This document shows positions 47,542-53,850 of a stretch of 53,850 nt of DNA, piece by piece. The position numbers were made by a program, and so were the translations under genes. The notes beneath the pieces are model-generated. The model was given only the letters and a program-made list of their open reading frames with translations. It was not told the DNA's origin and made no database searches. Location: the NCBI RefSeq assembly GCF_001953975.1, contig NZ_MBEJ01000009.1:1-53850 (forward strand). The letters run 5' to 3'. This DNA comes from Mycobacterium sp. NS-7484 (GTDB lineage Bacteria; Actinomycetota; Actinomycetes; Mycobacteriales; Mycobacteriaceae). Numbering within the stretch: the stretch's first letter is position 1; each line of letters opens with the position of its first letter.

Positions 47542-48471
47542 CTAGCCCTCCTGACCGGCCAAGCCCAATCGTCCGACCAACCACTGCCGCAACTCGGGGC
47601 CGTAGTCGTCACGTTCCAACGCAAAGTCAACCGCAGCCTTCAGGTAGCCGCCGGGATTTCCCAGGTCGTGTCGGGCTCCGCGATGCACCACCACGTGCAC
47701 GGGATGCCCCTCGTCGATCAACAGCGCGATGGCGTCGGTCAACTGGATCTCGCCGCCCACCCCGCGCGAAACCCGGCGCAGCGCATCGAAGATCGCCCGG
47801 TCCAGGATGTAGCGCCCGGCCGCGGCGTACGGCGACGGCGCATCTTCGGCCTTGGGCTTCTCGACCATGCCCTTGACCCGCAACACGTTCGGGTTGGCCG
47901 CGTCGGGCACCGTCTCGACGTCAAAGACCCCGTAGGCACTGATCTTGTCGCCGGGCACCTCGATCGCGCACAACACGGTGCCGCCACGCTTGGCCCGCAC
48001 CTTCGACATGGTCTCCAACACGCCCGTCGGCAACACCAGATCGTCGGGCAGCAGCACCGCGATCGCGTCTTCGTCGGGCGACAGCGCATTCTCGACGCAG
48101 CTGATCGCATGCCCCAGGCCCAGCGGCTCGGCCTGCACCACCGACTCGACCTTGATCAACTCGGGAGCTCGGCGCACCTTTTCCAGCATGGTCTTCTTGC
48201 CGCGGGCCTCCAGCGTGCCCTCCAGCACCAGGTCCTCGACGAAGTGCGCGACCACACCGTCTTTGCCCTCGGAGGTGATGATGATCAGCCGCTCGGCGCC
48301 GGCCTCGGCCGCCTCGGCCGCGACCAGCTCGATGCCGGGTGTGTCGACCACCGGGAGCAATTCCTTGGGGACCGTCTTGGTCGCGGGCAGAAAGCGCGTG
48401 CCCAGACCGGCCGCGGGGACCACGGCCGTGTAGGGAATCGGCACTTCAGGCGCCTTATGAGAGGTGCTCAT
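47542..48471 (-). CDS. galU: UTP--glucose-1-phosphate uridylyltransferase
   Basis: A 309-aa nucleotidyltransferase that makes UDP-glucose for trehalose, glycans and cell-wall precursors. AVVPAAGLGTRFLPATKTVPKE is the nucleotide-binding signature, with VEKPKAEDAPS and GRYILDRAIFD later. moeA1 follows 59 bp downstream on the same strand. TAGTGT (minus, 48484-48479) lies 7 nt before the ATG, so the message is probably leaderless. It is divergent from the 5-FCL gene. Confidence 0.95.
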   Translation of the reverse strand: MSTSHKAPEVPIPYTAVVPAAGLGTRFLPATKTVPKELLPVVDTPGIELVAAEAAEAGAERLIIITSEGKDGVVAHFVEDLVLEGTLEARGKKTMLEKVRRAPELIKVESVVQAEPLGLGHAISCVENALSPDEDAIAVLLPDDLVLPTGVLETMSKVRAKRGGTVLCAIEVPGDKISAYGVFDVETVPDAANPNVLRVKGMVEKPKAEDAPSPYAAAGRYILDRAIFDALRRVSRGVGGEIQLTDAIALLIDEGHPVHVVVHRGARHDLGNPGGYLKAAVDFALERDDYGPELRQWLVGRLGLAGQEG

Positions 48472-48478
48472 CGTTCAC

Positions 48479-48488
48479 ACACTAACGT
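48479..48488. promoter_or_regulatory. Overlapping back-to-back -10 boxes of galU and the 5-FCL gene
   Basis: ACACTAACGT reads TAGTGT on the minus strand (48484-48479, 7 nt before the galU ATG) and TAACGT on the plus strand (48483-48488, 10 nt before the ATG at 48499). The boxes share TA. Confidence 0.5.
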
Positions 48489-48498
48489 CAGTTCTGAA

Positions 48499-49098
48499 AT
48501 GGTGGAGGGCGTGACCCCGCCGACCAAGACCGAGTTGCGAGCCGACGTTCTGCGTGCCCGACGGGCCGTGCCCGCCGAGATCCGCGACCGCGAGGCGCAG
48601 GCACTTTGCCGTTGGTTGCCCGCCCTGGCCACCGCCGGCCAGACGGTGTGCGCCTATGTTCCGGTGGGCTCCGAGCCGGGGTCGGCGGCCCTGTTGGACA
48701 CCCTGGCGGAACTCGGTGTGCGCGTGCTCCTTCCGGTGGCGCGCAACGACGACGACGGCCGCGCCCGGCCGATGCAGTGGGGTCCGTATCAGCCCGGGGC
48801 GTTGGTCGCGGCCGAGTTCGGTCTGCGCGAGCCGCCGCCACCGTGGTTGCCCGCGGGCCGGATCGCCGACGCCGCGACGATCCTGGTGCCGGCCCTGGCC
48901 GTGGATCGGCACGGCACGCGGTTGGGCCGGGGCGCCGGGTTCTATGACCGCAGCCTGATCTACGCCGCACCGCAGGCCCGGTTGGTCGCCGTGGTGCGTG
49001 ACGACGAGCTGGTCGACCAGTTGCCAGCCGATCCGCACGACGTGCGGATGACGCATGCGCTGACGCCGGCGGGCGGGCTGACGACGTTGGGCGGCTGA
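48499..49098 (+). CDS. 5-formyltetrahydrofolate cyclo-ligase
   Basis: A 199-aa enzyme that returns 5-formyl-THF to the active folate pool as 5,10-methenyl-THF using ATP. KTELRADVLRARRAV is the N-terminal nucleotide-binding helix, and LGRGAGFYDRSL is the hallmark loop. The ATG at 48499 gives 199 aa; a GTG at 48511, behind TGGAGG, would remove four residues. It matches Rv0992c in position. Divergent from galU. Confidence 0.92.
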   Translation: MVEGVTPPTKTELRADVLRARRAVPAEIRDREAQALCRWLPALATAGQTVCAYVPVGSEPGSAALLDTLAELGVRVLLPVARNDDDGRARPMQWGPYQPGALVAAEFGLREPPPPWLPAGRIADAATILVPALAVDRHGTRLGRGAGFYDRSLIYAAPQARLVAVVRDDELVDQLPADPHDVRMTHALTPAGGLTTLGG

Positions 49099-49159
49099 GC
49101 ATAGCTTCGCTCATGTCGGGGTATGCGGTTGTCCTCATATGAGAAGAGAGGCGACGGAC

Positions 49160-50989
49160 ATGGGCGAAACGCCGGCGTTGAAGAAGGCACTCAGTCAGCG
49201 ACAGCTCCGGATGATCGCGATCGGCGGGGTGATCGGCGCCGGCCTGTTCGTCGGGTCCGGCGTGGTGATCGGCGACACCGGCCCGGGCACGTTCATCACG
49301 TATGCGTTGGCCGGCCTGCTGATCATCATGGTGATGCGGATGCTGGCCGAGATGGCCGTGGCCAATCCGTCGACCGGGTCGTTCGCCGACTACGCCCGCA
49401 ACGCGCTGGGCAATTGGGCCGGGTTCTCGGTGGGCTGGCTGTATTGGTACTTCTGGGTGATCGTCGTCGGCTTCGAGGCGATCGCCGGGGCGAAGATCAT
49501 CCAGTACTGGATCGACGTGCCGCTGTGGCTCACCGCGCTGGTGCTGTTGATCGCGATGACGGCCACCAACCTGTTCTCGGTGTCCTCGTTCGGCGAGTTC
49601 GAATACTGGTTCGCCGGGGTGAAAGTCGCGGCGATCCTGGTGTTCCTGGCCCTTGGCGGATTGTTCGTCTTCGGGCTGTGGCCGGACAAAGACATGGACT
49701 TCTCCAACCTCACCGCGCACGGCGGGTTCTTCCCGCTGGGCGCCACGGCCATCACGGTCGGCGTGGTGACGGTGATCTTCTCGATGGTCGGCGCCGAGAT
49801 CGCCACCATCGCCGCGGCCGAATCGGCCGATCCGGAACGCGCGGTGGCCAAGGCCGCGAACTCGGTGATCATCCGCGTTCTGATCTTCTTCGTCGGGTCG
49901 GCGTTCCTGTTGGTGACGATTCTGCCGTGGAACAGCGAGCAGACCGCGGCCTCGCCGTTCGTCGCGGCGTTCACCGAGTTGGGCATTCCCTATGCCGACC
50001 ACATCATGAACGCCGTGGTGCTCACGGCCGTGCTGAGTTGCCTGAATTCCGGGATGTACACGGCCTCGCGAATGTTGTTCGTACTGGCCGCCCGTCGCGA
50101 GGCGCCGCCGCAGCTGGTGGCGGTAACCCGGCGCGGTGTTCCGGCCACGGCGATCCTCACCTCGTCGGTGGTCGGGTTCGTCTGCGTGATCGCCGCCGCG
50201 TTCTCCCCGAACACCATCTTCGCGTTCCTGTTGAATTCCAGCGGTGCGGTGATCCTGTTCGTCTATCTGCTGATCGCGATCTCACAGATCCTGCTGCGCT
50301 ACCGGACATCCCCGGACACCCTCAAGGTCAAGATGTGGCTGTTCCCGGTGCTGTCGATCCTGACCGCCGTGGCCATCGTCGCCATCCTGGTGCAGATGTT
50401 CGTCCAGGGCGGCGACAACCGAAAAGCCTTGACGCTGAGCCTGTTGTCCTGGGCCGTGGTGATCGTGCTGTTCCTGGCCAATCGGTGGTTCGTCAAGCGC
50501 AGGCCGGAGACCGACGTGCCGCGCGCCGAAGGGTCGCCGCCGCCACATCGAGTTCTGGTGCTGGCCAACAAGACCGTGGAATCCAGTGAACTTCTCGAGG
50601 AGCTGCGCAGCATCGGCGCCGACCGCGACACCGTCTATCACGTGGTGGTGCCGGCCAGTCCGATCGAGACGGGGGTGGCCGCCACCCACGGACCCCTCGA
50701 CATCTCCGAGGCCACCCGACGCGCCGCCCAGCAGCGCCTCGACCAGACCCTGGGCACGCTGCGCAGCGACGGCCTGCAAGCCGACGGCGAGCTGGGTGAC
50801 TATCGTCCGCTGCGAGCCCTGTCCCACGGCGTCCAGACATTCCGCCCCGATCAGATCGTGATTTCGACACTGCCACCGGAAGATTCGGTGTGGCAGCGCT
50901 TCGACGTCGTCGACCGGGCCCGTGCCGAGCATCAGATCCCGGTCACGCATGTCGTATCGCGGCTCGACACCCAGGAGCATGCGTCGTGA
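49160..50989 (+). CDS. APC-family amino acid permease with C-terminal stress-type (Usp-like) domain
   Basis: A 609-aa fusion. The N-terminal ~445 aa form a 12-helix amino-acid/GABA permease beginning LRMIAIGGVIGAGLFVGSG, the first-helix binding motif, with WLYWYFWVIVVGFEAIAG and SMVGAEIATIAAAES as in the GabP/CycA subgroup. From ~residue 470 a soluble domain starts (HRVLVLANKTVESSELLEELR) that resembles universal stress proteins but lacks a clear GxxGS nucleotide loop. The ATG at 49160 was chosen over 49139 because GAGAGG lies before it. The stop overlaps the Usp gene (GTGA). Confidence 0.88.
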   Translation: MGETPALKKALSQRQLRMIAIGGVIGAGLFVGSGVVIGDTGPGTFITYALAGLLIIMVMRMLAEMAVANPSTGSFADYARNALGNWAGFSVGWLYWYFWVIVVGFEAIAGAKIIQYWIDVPLWLTALVLLIAMTATNLFSVSSFGEFEYWFAGVKVAAILVFLALGGLFVFGLWPDKDMDFSNLTAHGGFFPLGATAITVGVVTVIFSMVGAEIATIAAAESADPERAVAKAANSVIIRVLIFFVGSAFLLVTILPWNSEQTAASPFVAAFTELGIPYADHIMNAVVLTAVLSCLNSGMYTASRMLFVLAARREAPPQLVAVTRRGVPATAILTSSVVGFVCVIAAAFSPNTIFAFLLNSSGAVILFVYLLIAISQILLRYRTSPDTLKVKMWLFPVLSILTAVAIVAILVQMFVQGGDNRKALTLSLLSWAVVIVLFLANRWFVKRRPETDVPRAEGSPPPHRVLVLANKTVESSELLEELRSIGADRDTVYHVVVPASPIETGVAATHGPLDISEATRRAAQQRLDQTLGTLRSDGLQADGELGDYRPLRALSHGVQTFRPDQIVISTLPPEDSVWQRFDVVDRARAEHQIPVTHVVSRLDTQEHAS

Positions 50990-51864
50990 CCATCTTGGCG
51001 GCGTTCAGCGCCAGCCGGCACAGCAGCGCACCACTGAATCTGGCCGTCCAGATCGCCCGCACCACCGGGGAACCGGTGATCGCGGCGGCCGTGGTGGAGC
51101 GGGCCTGGCGGGACGACCCGGTCGAGACGGAGTATCTGGGTTATGTCCGCACGCAGGCCGCCCAGGCCCTGCAGCGGGCCGTGACCGAGTTGCCCACCGA
51201 CGTCACCCTCAGCCAGGTGGTACACGAGTCCGCGTCCATACCAACAGGGTTGATGGAACTGGCGGATGCCAATCGGGTGTCGGTGGTGTCGGTGGGATCC
51301 TCCTCGTCGGGGATGCTCGGGCGGATCACGCTGGGCAGCGTGACCGAACGCCTCGTGCACACCGCACGGGTGCCGGTGGCTTTCGCGCCGCGCGGGTACG
51401 CCGAGGCCGGCGGGCGGATCCGCCGGCTCACCGCCGCCTACGGCGGGGAGGCCGACGTCAACGGCCTCATCCCGGCCACCGCCACCTGGGCCGAGGACTG
51501 GTCGGCCGGCCTGCGCATCGTGTCGTTCACCGTCCGCAACACCGCGGCGTTCTACGGATCGATCGAATCCTCGGCCGAGGAGTTGGTGGTGGCGCAGTGG
51601 TCCCGGCGCACCCGGGCCGAGATCACCAGACAGCTCAACGCGATTCGCGACCGCATGCCGATCGACGATGCCGAGGTGGTGGTGGGCGCGGGTCATGACT
51701 GGGCCGCCGCGGTGCAGAGCGTGCCATGGCAACCCGGGGACCTGCTGGTGCTGGGCTCCGGCGCGGCGGCTCCGAGCCGACAGGTGTTCCTCGGCTCGGC
51801 CGCGGGCAAGATCCTGCGCCATTCCCCGGTGCCGGTGATGATCGCGCCGCGTTATCCGGGATAG
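50986..51864 (+). CDS. Two-domain universal stress protein (UspA family)
   Basis: A 292-aa protein with two Usp folds. The first (~1-145) reads ILAAFSASRHSSAPLNLAVQIA with the nucleotide loop VGSSSSGMLGRITLGSVTERLVHTARVPV. The second (~150-292) ends LLVLGSGAAAPSRQVFLGSA and ILRHSPVPVMIAP. The GTG at 50986 lies in a four-base overlap with the permease stop, so the two proteins are made together. With the Usp-like tail of the permease this suggests direct regulation of amino-acid uptake by stress or nucleotide state. Confidence 0.88.
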   Translation: MTILAAFSASRHSSAPLNLAVQIARTTGEPVIAAAVVERAWRDDPVETEYLGYVRTQAAQALQRAVTELPTDVTLSQVVHESASIPTGLMELADANRVSVVSVGSSSSGMLGRITLGSVTERLVHTARVPVAFAPRGYAEAGGRIRRLTAAYGGEADVNGLIPATATWAEDWSAGLRIVSFTVRNTAAFYGSIESSAEELVVAQWSRRTRAEITRQLNAIRDRMPIDDAEVVVGAGHDWAAAVQSVPWQPGDLLVLGSGAAAPSRQVFLGSAAGKILRHSPVPVMIAPRYPG

Positions 51865-51915
51865 CGGGACCGCTCGACGGGAATGCCCGGGAATGACCTA
51901 GCCCACCTAGCGGTT

Positions 51916-51942
51916 CTAGCACTTGAGCCGGTAGAGTGCTAA
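51916..51942 (+). promoter_or_regulatory. CIRCE element (HrcA operator) before the fmdB/ruc gene
   Basis: CTAGCACTT, nine spacer bases and GAGTGCTAA match the CIRCE consensus TTAGCACTC-N9-GAGTGCTAA at 16 of 18 arm positions. TAGAGT (51932-51937), a likely -10 box, overlaps it. HrcA control of this gene pair is known in M. tuberculosis. Confidence 0.85.
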
Positions 51943-51969
51943 CAAGTTTGACCAACTCGGAGGGTTTTC

Positions 51970-52305
51970 GTGCCTACCTATTCCTACGCATGCACTGAGT
52001 GCGGCAATCGGTTCGATGCGGTGCAGGCCTTCAGCGATGACGCGCTGACCACCTGCCCCAAGTGCTCGGGCAAGCTGCGCAAGCTGTTCGGCTCAGTGGG
52101 AGTGGTGTTCAAGGGCAGCGGCTTCTACCGCACCGACAACCGCGAGTCGGGCAAGAGCTCGTCCAACGGCTCGTCCAAGAGCTCCGAGAGCAGCTCGTCG
52201 AGCACGTCCTCCGACTCGTCGTCCTCGTCGTCGAGCAGCTCGTCATCGAGCACCTCGTCGTCGTCGAGCAGCTCCAGCCCGGCCCCGGCCGCCGCGTCGA
52301 GCTAG
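51970..52305 (+). CDS. FmdB-type zinc-ribbon protein, Ruc-like redox-regulated chaperone
   Basis: A 111-aa protein. The zinc ribbon is MPTYSYACTECGNRFDAVQA with a second CPKC, so CxxC pairs near residues 8-11 and 29-32. The C-terminal half is a disordered tail made almost only of Ser (~60-105), more Ser-rich than I recall for the M. tuberculosis protein. The M. tuberculosis counterpart Rv0991c (Ruc) is a heat- and oxidation-responsive chaperone. GGAGGG precedes the GTG at 51970. The CIRCE element upstream supports heat-shock control. Confidence 0.88.
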   Translation: MPTYSYACTECGNRFDAVQAFSDDALTTCPKCSGKLRKLFGSVGVVFKGSGFYRTDNRESGKSSSNGSSKSSESSSSSTSSDSSSSSSSSSSSSTSSSSSSSSPAPAAASS

Positions 52306-52318
52306 CGCCCAATTCACC

Positions 52319-52352
52319 GGGCTGGGTTATCCACAGGGCTGGGTTATCCACA
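52319..52352 (+). promoter_or_regulatory. Two perfect DnaA boxes in a 17-bp tandem duplication
   Basis: GGGCTGGGTTATCCACA occurs at 52319-52335 and directly again at 52336-52352. Each copy contains TTATCCACA, the consensus DnaA box. The pair lies in the 101-bp gap before the SAF gene, so it could place that gene under DnaA control. Confidence 0.7.
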
Positions 52353-52406
52353 AGACGGCGAACATCGCCGTTCCCCCGTCGGTCCGGTCGCGCTTAACGT
52401 GGCGCC

Positions 52407-53066
52407 ATGGCCGAGTCTCTCAACCCACCGCCTTGGCGTCGGCTGACGGCTGCGCGGCCTGATTGGACCCGTACGGTGGCCGCGCGCCGCGTGGCTGCCG
52501 CCGGGCTGGTGGTGTTGGCAGCTGTCGCGGCCCTACGCTCCGATCCGCATGGCGACTACTCCGATGTTGCCGTCGCCGCTCACGACCTGACCCCCGGCGT
52601 CGCGCTGACCAGCGCCGACGTGCGGTTGGAGCGACGCAGTAGCGCGTCGGTGCCCGACGGCGCACAACGCGACGTCGAGGCGGTGCTCGGCGCGACGCTG
52701 ACCGCGCCGGCCCGGCGGGGCGAAGTGCTCACCGATGTTCGGCTACTGGGGTCGCGGCTGGCCGAATCGACCGTCGGGCCCGACGCCCGCATCGTGCCGC
52801 TGACCCTGGAGGACACCGCGCTACTGGATTTGATCCGCGCCGGCGACGTGGTCGATGTGCTGACGGTCAGTACCGATCGGGACGACGAGAAGCCGGCCCG
52901 GCCCGTCGTGGTCGCCTCGGGCGCGGTCGTGGTGCTGGTGTCGGAAAAGGGCCGCGCAGCCGGGGCCGGCAGTGATCGCGTGGCCCTGGTGGCGCTGCCC
53001 GCGCGCTCGGCGAATGAGGTGGCGGCCACCAGTCTGGTGCAGGCCGTCACCTTGACAATTCACTGA
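52407..53066 (+). CDS. SAF-domain secreted/membrane protein (CpaB/FlgA-like, Rv0990c-like)
   Basis: A 219-aa protein. A single N-terminal membrane segment (~28-43, RRVAAAGLVVLAAVAAL) is followed by a SAF domain (DVAVAAHDLTPGVALTSADV, ~52-72) and an RcpC/CpaB-like region (RIVPLTLEDTALLDLIRAGDVVDVLTV, ~128-154). CpaB relatives help Flp pilus assembly, but no tad genes are here, so the role is unclear. In M. tuberculosis Rv0990c follows Rv0991c and is HrcA-controlled with it; here a DnaA-box pair lies between them. Confidence 0.82.
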   Translation: MAESLNPPPWRRLTAARPDWTRTVAARRVAAAGLVVLAAVAALRSDPHGDYSDVAVAAHDLTPGVALTSADVRLERRSSASVPDGAQRDVEAVLGATLTAPARRGEVLTDVRLLGSRLAESTVGPDARIVPLTLEDTALLDLIRAGDVVDVLTVSTDRDDEKPARPVVVASGAVVVLVSEKGRAAGAGSDRVALVALPARSANEVAATSLVQAVTLTIH

Positions 53067-53161
53067 TTCCTCAGGCGCACAACAACCGCGGGCCTGCCTG
53101 TTACTCCGTTACTGTTTGCTTGTCGCACCCAGTACACCCCACTGCAGGAAGGGTCCGAAGT

Positions 53162-53635
53162 ATGTTGAAAGGCTTCAAAGAGTTTCTCTCCCGTGGCAAC
53201 GTCATCGATCTGGCGGTTGCTGTGGTCATCGGCGCCGCCTTCACCGGGTTGGTCACCGCGTTCACGGAAAAGGTGATCCAGCCACTCGTCGACCGCGTCG
53301 GCGCCGGCGGCGACCGGGAATACGGCATCCTCAAAATCTCCCTGGGCGGCGATCCCGAGCAGTTCGTCGACTTCAACGCCGTGCTGTCAGCGGCCATCAA
53401 CTTCCTGATCGTCGCCGCCGTCATCTACTTCGTCATCGTCTTGCCGTACAAGAAACTGCGTGAGCGCGGCGAGGTGGAACAGGCCCAGGACACCGAGTTG
53501 AGCATCCTCACCGAGATCCGGGATCTGCTCGCCGAGAACGCCAATGGGTCCAGCGGTAAGCACGAGCATGTCACTGGTCCGGGCACCGGCCCGAGCCCGG
53601 ACACCGCCAAGCACACCAGCGCCGACCGGACCTGA
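53162..53635 (+). CDS. mscL: Large-conductance mechanosensitive channel MscL
   Basis: A 157-aa homopentameric channel that opens on hypo-osmotic shock. MLKGFKEFLSRGNVIDLAVA gives the amphipathic N-helix and start of the pore helix TM1 (~15-43), followed by a short loop, TM2 (~68-92, FLIVAAVIYFVIVLPYKKL) and a charged cytoplasmic helix (~100-123). The tail is longer than in M. tuberculosis MscL. GGAAGGG precedes the ATG at 53162; an upstream in-frame ATG at 53120 was rejected. Confidence 0.96.
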   Translation: MLKGFKEFLSRGNVIDLAVAVVIGAAFTGLVTAFTEKVIQPLVDRVGAGGDREYGILKISLGGDPEQFVDFNAVLSAAINFLIVAAVIYFVIVLPYKKLRERGEVEQAQDTELSILTEIRDLLAENANGSSGKHEHVTGPGTGPSPDTAKHTSADRT

Positions 53636-53653
53636 ACACAAGCCGACAGATAC

Positions 53654-53689
53654 AAAAGCGGCCCCCGGATGTTTCCGGGGGCCGCCTTT
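53654..53689. terminator. Strong hairpin between mscL and the porin gene
   Basis: GCGGCCCCCGGA (53658-53669) and TCCGGGGGCCGC (53674-53685) form a perfect 12-bp GC stem with a TGTT loop; flanking AAA and TTT extend it in both directions. It separates convergent genes. Confidence 0.9.
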
Positions 53690-53696
53690 GTCAACT

Positions 53697-53733
53697 GCTC
53701 AGTTCATGAGCTCAGTTCATATGCTCAGTTCAT
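53697..53733. repeat. Three 13-bp-spaced copies of GCTCAGTTCAT at the porin stop
   Basis: Copies at 53697, 53710 and 53723 follow each other every 13 bp. On the minus strand each reads ATGAACTGAGC, which is the porin C-terminal Met-Asn-stop plus two bases; the first copy read is the real stop. Confidence 0.8.
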
Positions 53734-53850
53734 GTTCCAAGGCTCGCCGTAGGTGGTGACGCTGTCACCGGTGGAGGCGATCAGCCGGGCGAACGGCCGC
53801 AGCAACACACCACCGGCCGCACCGGTCACCGTGCCGTGGGCGTTGGACAC
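53725..53850 (-). CDS. MspA-type porin, 3' end only (cut by the window edge)
   Basis: The last 41 codons read VSNAHGTVTGAAGGVLLRPF, then ARLIASTGDSVTTYGEPWNM-N and a stop. As far as I can recall it, this is essentially identical to the C-terminus of M. smegmatis MspA, the octameric outer-membrane porin that admits hydrophilic nutrients. Such porins mark fast-growing mycobacteria. The N-terminal part lies beyond the window. The stop codon is followed by two more copies of its own sequence (53697-53720). Confidence 0.93.
   Translation of the reverse strand: MSNAHGTVTGAAGGVLLRPFARLIASTGDSVTTYGEPWNMN

Noticed and set aside
52190..52290. Repetitive tcg/agc stretch that could be taken for a DNA repeat element
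   Set aside because: It is the codon pattern of the Ser-rich tail of the zinc-ribbon protein, in frame and with mixed serine codons.

Overview
The window is high-GC actinobacterial DNA, and I read it as the chromosome of a fast-growing Mycobacterium (Mycolicibacterium). Two things support this. First, the housekeeping genes follow the order I recall for the M. tuberculosis Rv1019 to Rv0985c segment: tetR, tRNA-Gln, glmU, prs, lpqT, rplY, pth, pks16, ispE, ksgA, rpfB, tatD, metG, pabB, rsmI, pmt, arcA, alkB-like, DUF5642 lipoprotein, pat, glpR, rimJ, moeA1, galU, 5-FCL, fmdB/ruc, SAF protein, mscL. Second, the right edge cuts into an MspA-type porin, a family typical of fast growers. Starts are often GTG, and many genes have a TANNNT -10 box 6 to 8 nt before the start codon, which suggests leaderless mRNAs. 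Synteny and family statements come from memory, not from a search.

Layout. 1-217: two copies of a short repeat that look like the end of an IS21-type element. 218-3050: accessory lysA paralogue, an SRPBCC-arsR operon with two operator palindromes, and a TetR gene. 3094-9204: conserved tRNA-Gln, glmU, prs, arsC, lpqT, SDR, rplY, pth block (precursor synthesis and translation). 9206-12120: metallophosphoesterase, a two-gene membrane unit and two small secreted proteins. 12126-19186: pks16-type FAAL, ispE, an atypical Ser/Thr kinase, then tatD-rpfB-ksgA. 19211-24313: metG-gdhA, then an oxidoreductase plus ECF41 sigma factor with a recognisable ECF41 promoter. 24416-28438: pabB, DUF1330, rsmI and the protein mannosyltransferase pmt. 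28553-34128: arcA, soxR-like regulator, AlkB-like oxygenase, three lipoproteins and the cAMP-dependent acetyltransferase Pat. 34163-36940: orphan modA with a mop-domain regulator, and an aldehyde dehydrogenase.

36966-44020 is the accessory zone. It holds a type VII secretion substrate pair, a junction of decayed SDR and enoyl-CoA hydratase genes, a 41-aa ORF coupled to a ribbon-helix-helix protein behind a repeated operator, an MmyB-like regulator with a divergent SDR, TetR with P450, and an integrase pseudogene with an unknown cargo gene ending at tRNA-Ala. 44053-53850 returns to the conserved backbone: glpR, rimJ and moeA1/glp (division and molybdenum-cofactor-like proteins), galU, 5-FCL, a permease fused to a stress-type domain plus a Usp protein, the HrcA-type (CIRCE) controlled zinc-ribbon gene, a SAF-domain protein preceded by two perfect DnaA boxes, mscL and the porin.

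The regulatory DNA holds the least expected signals. Three divergent gene pairs (tatD/metG, rsmI/pmt, galU/5-FCL) share back-to-back -10 boxes overlapping by 2 bp. ksgA appears to start at a CTG overlapping the rpfB stop codon.
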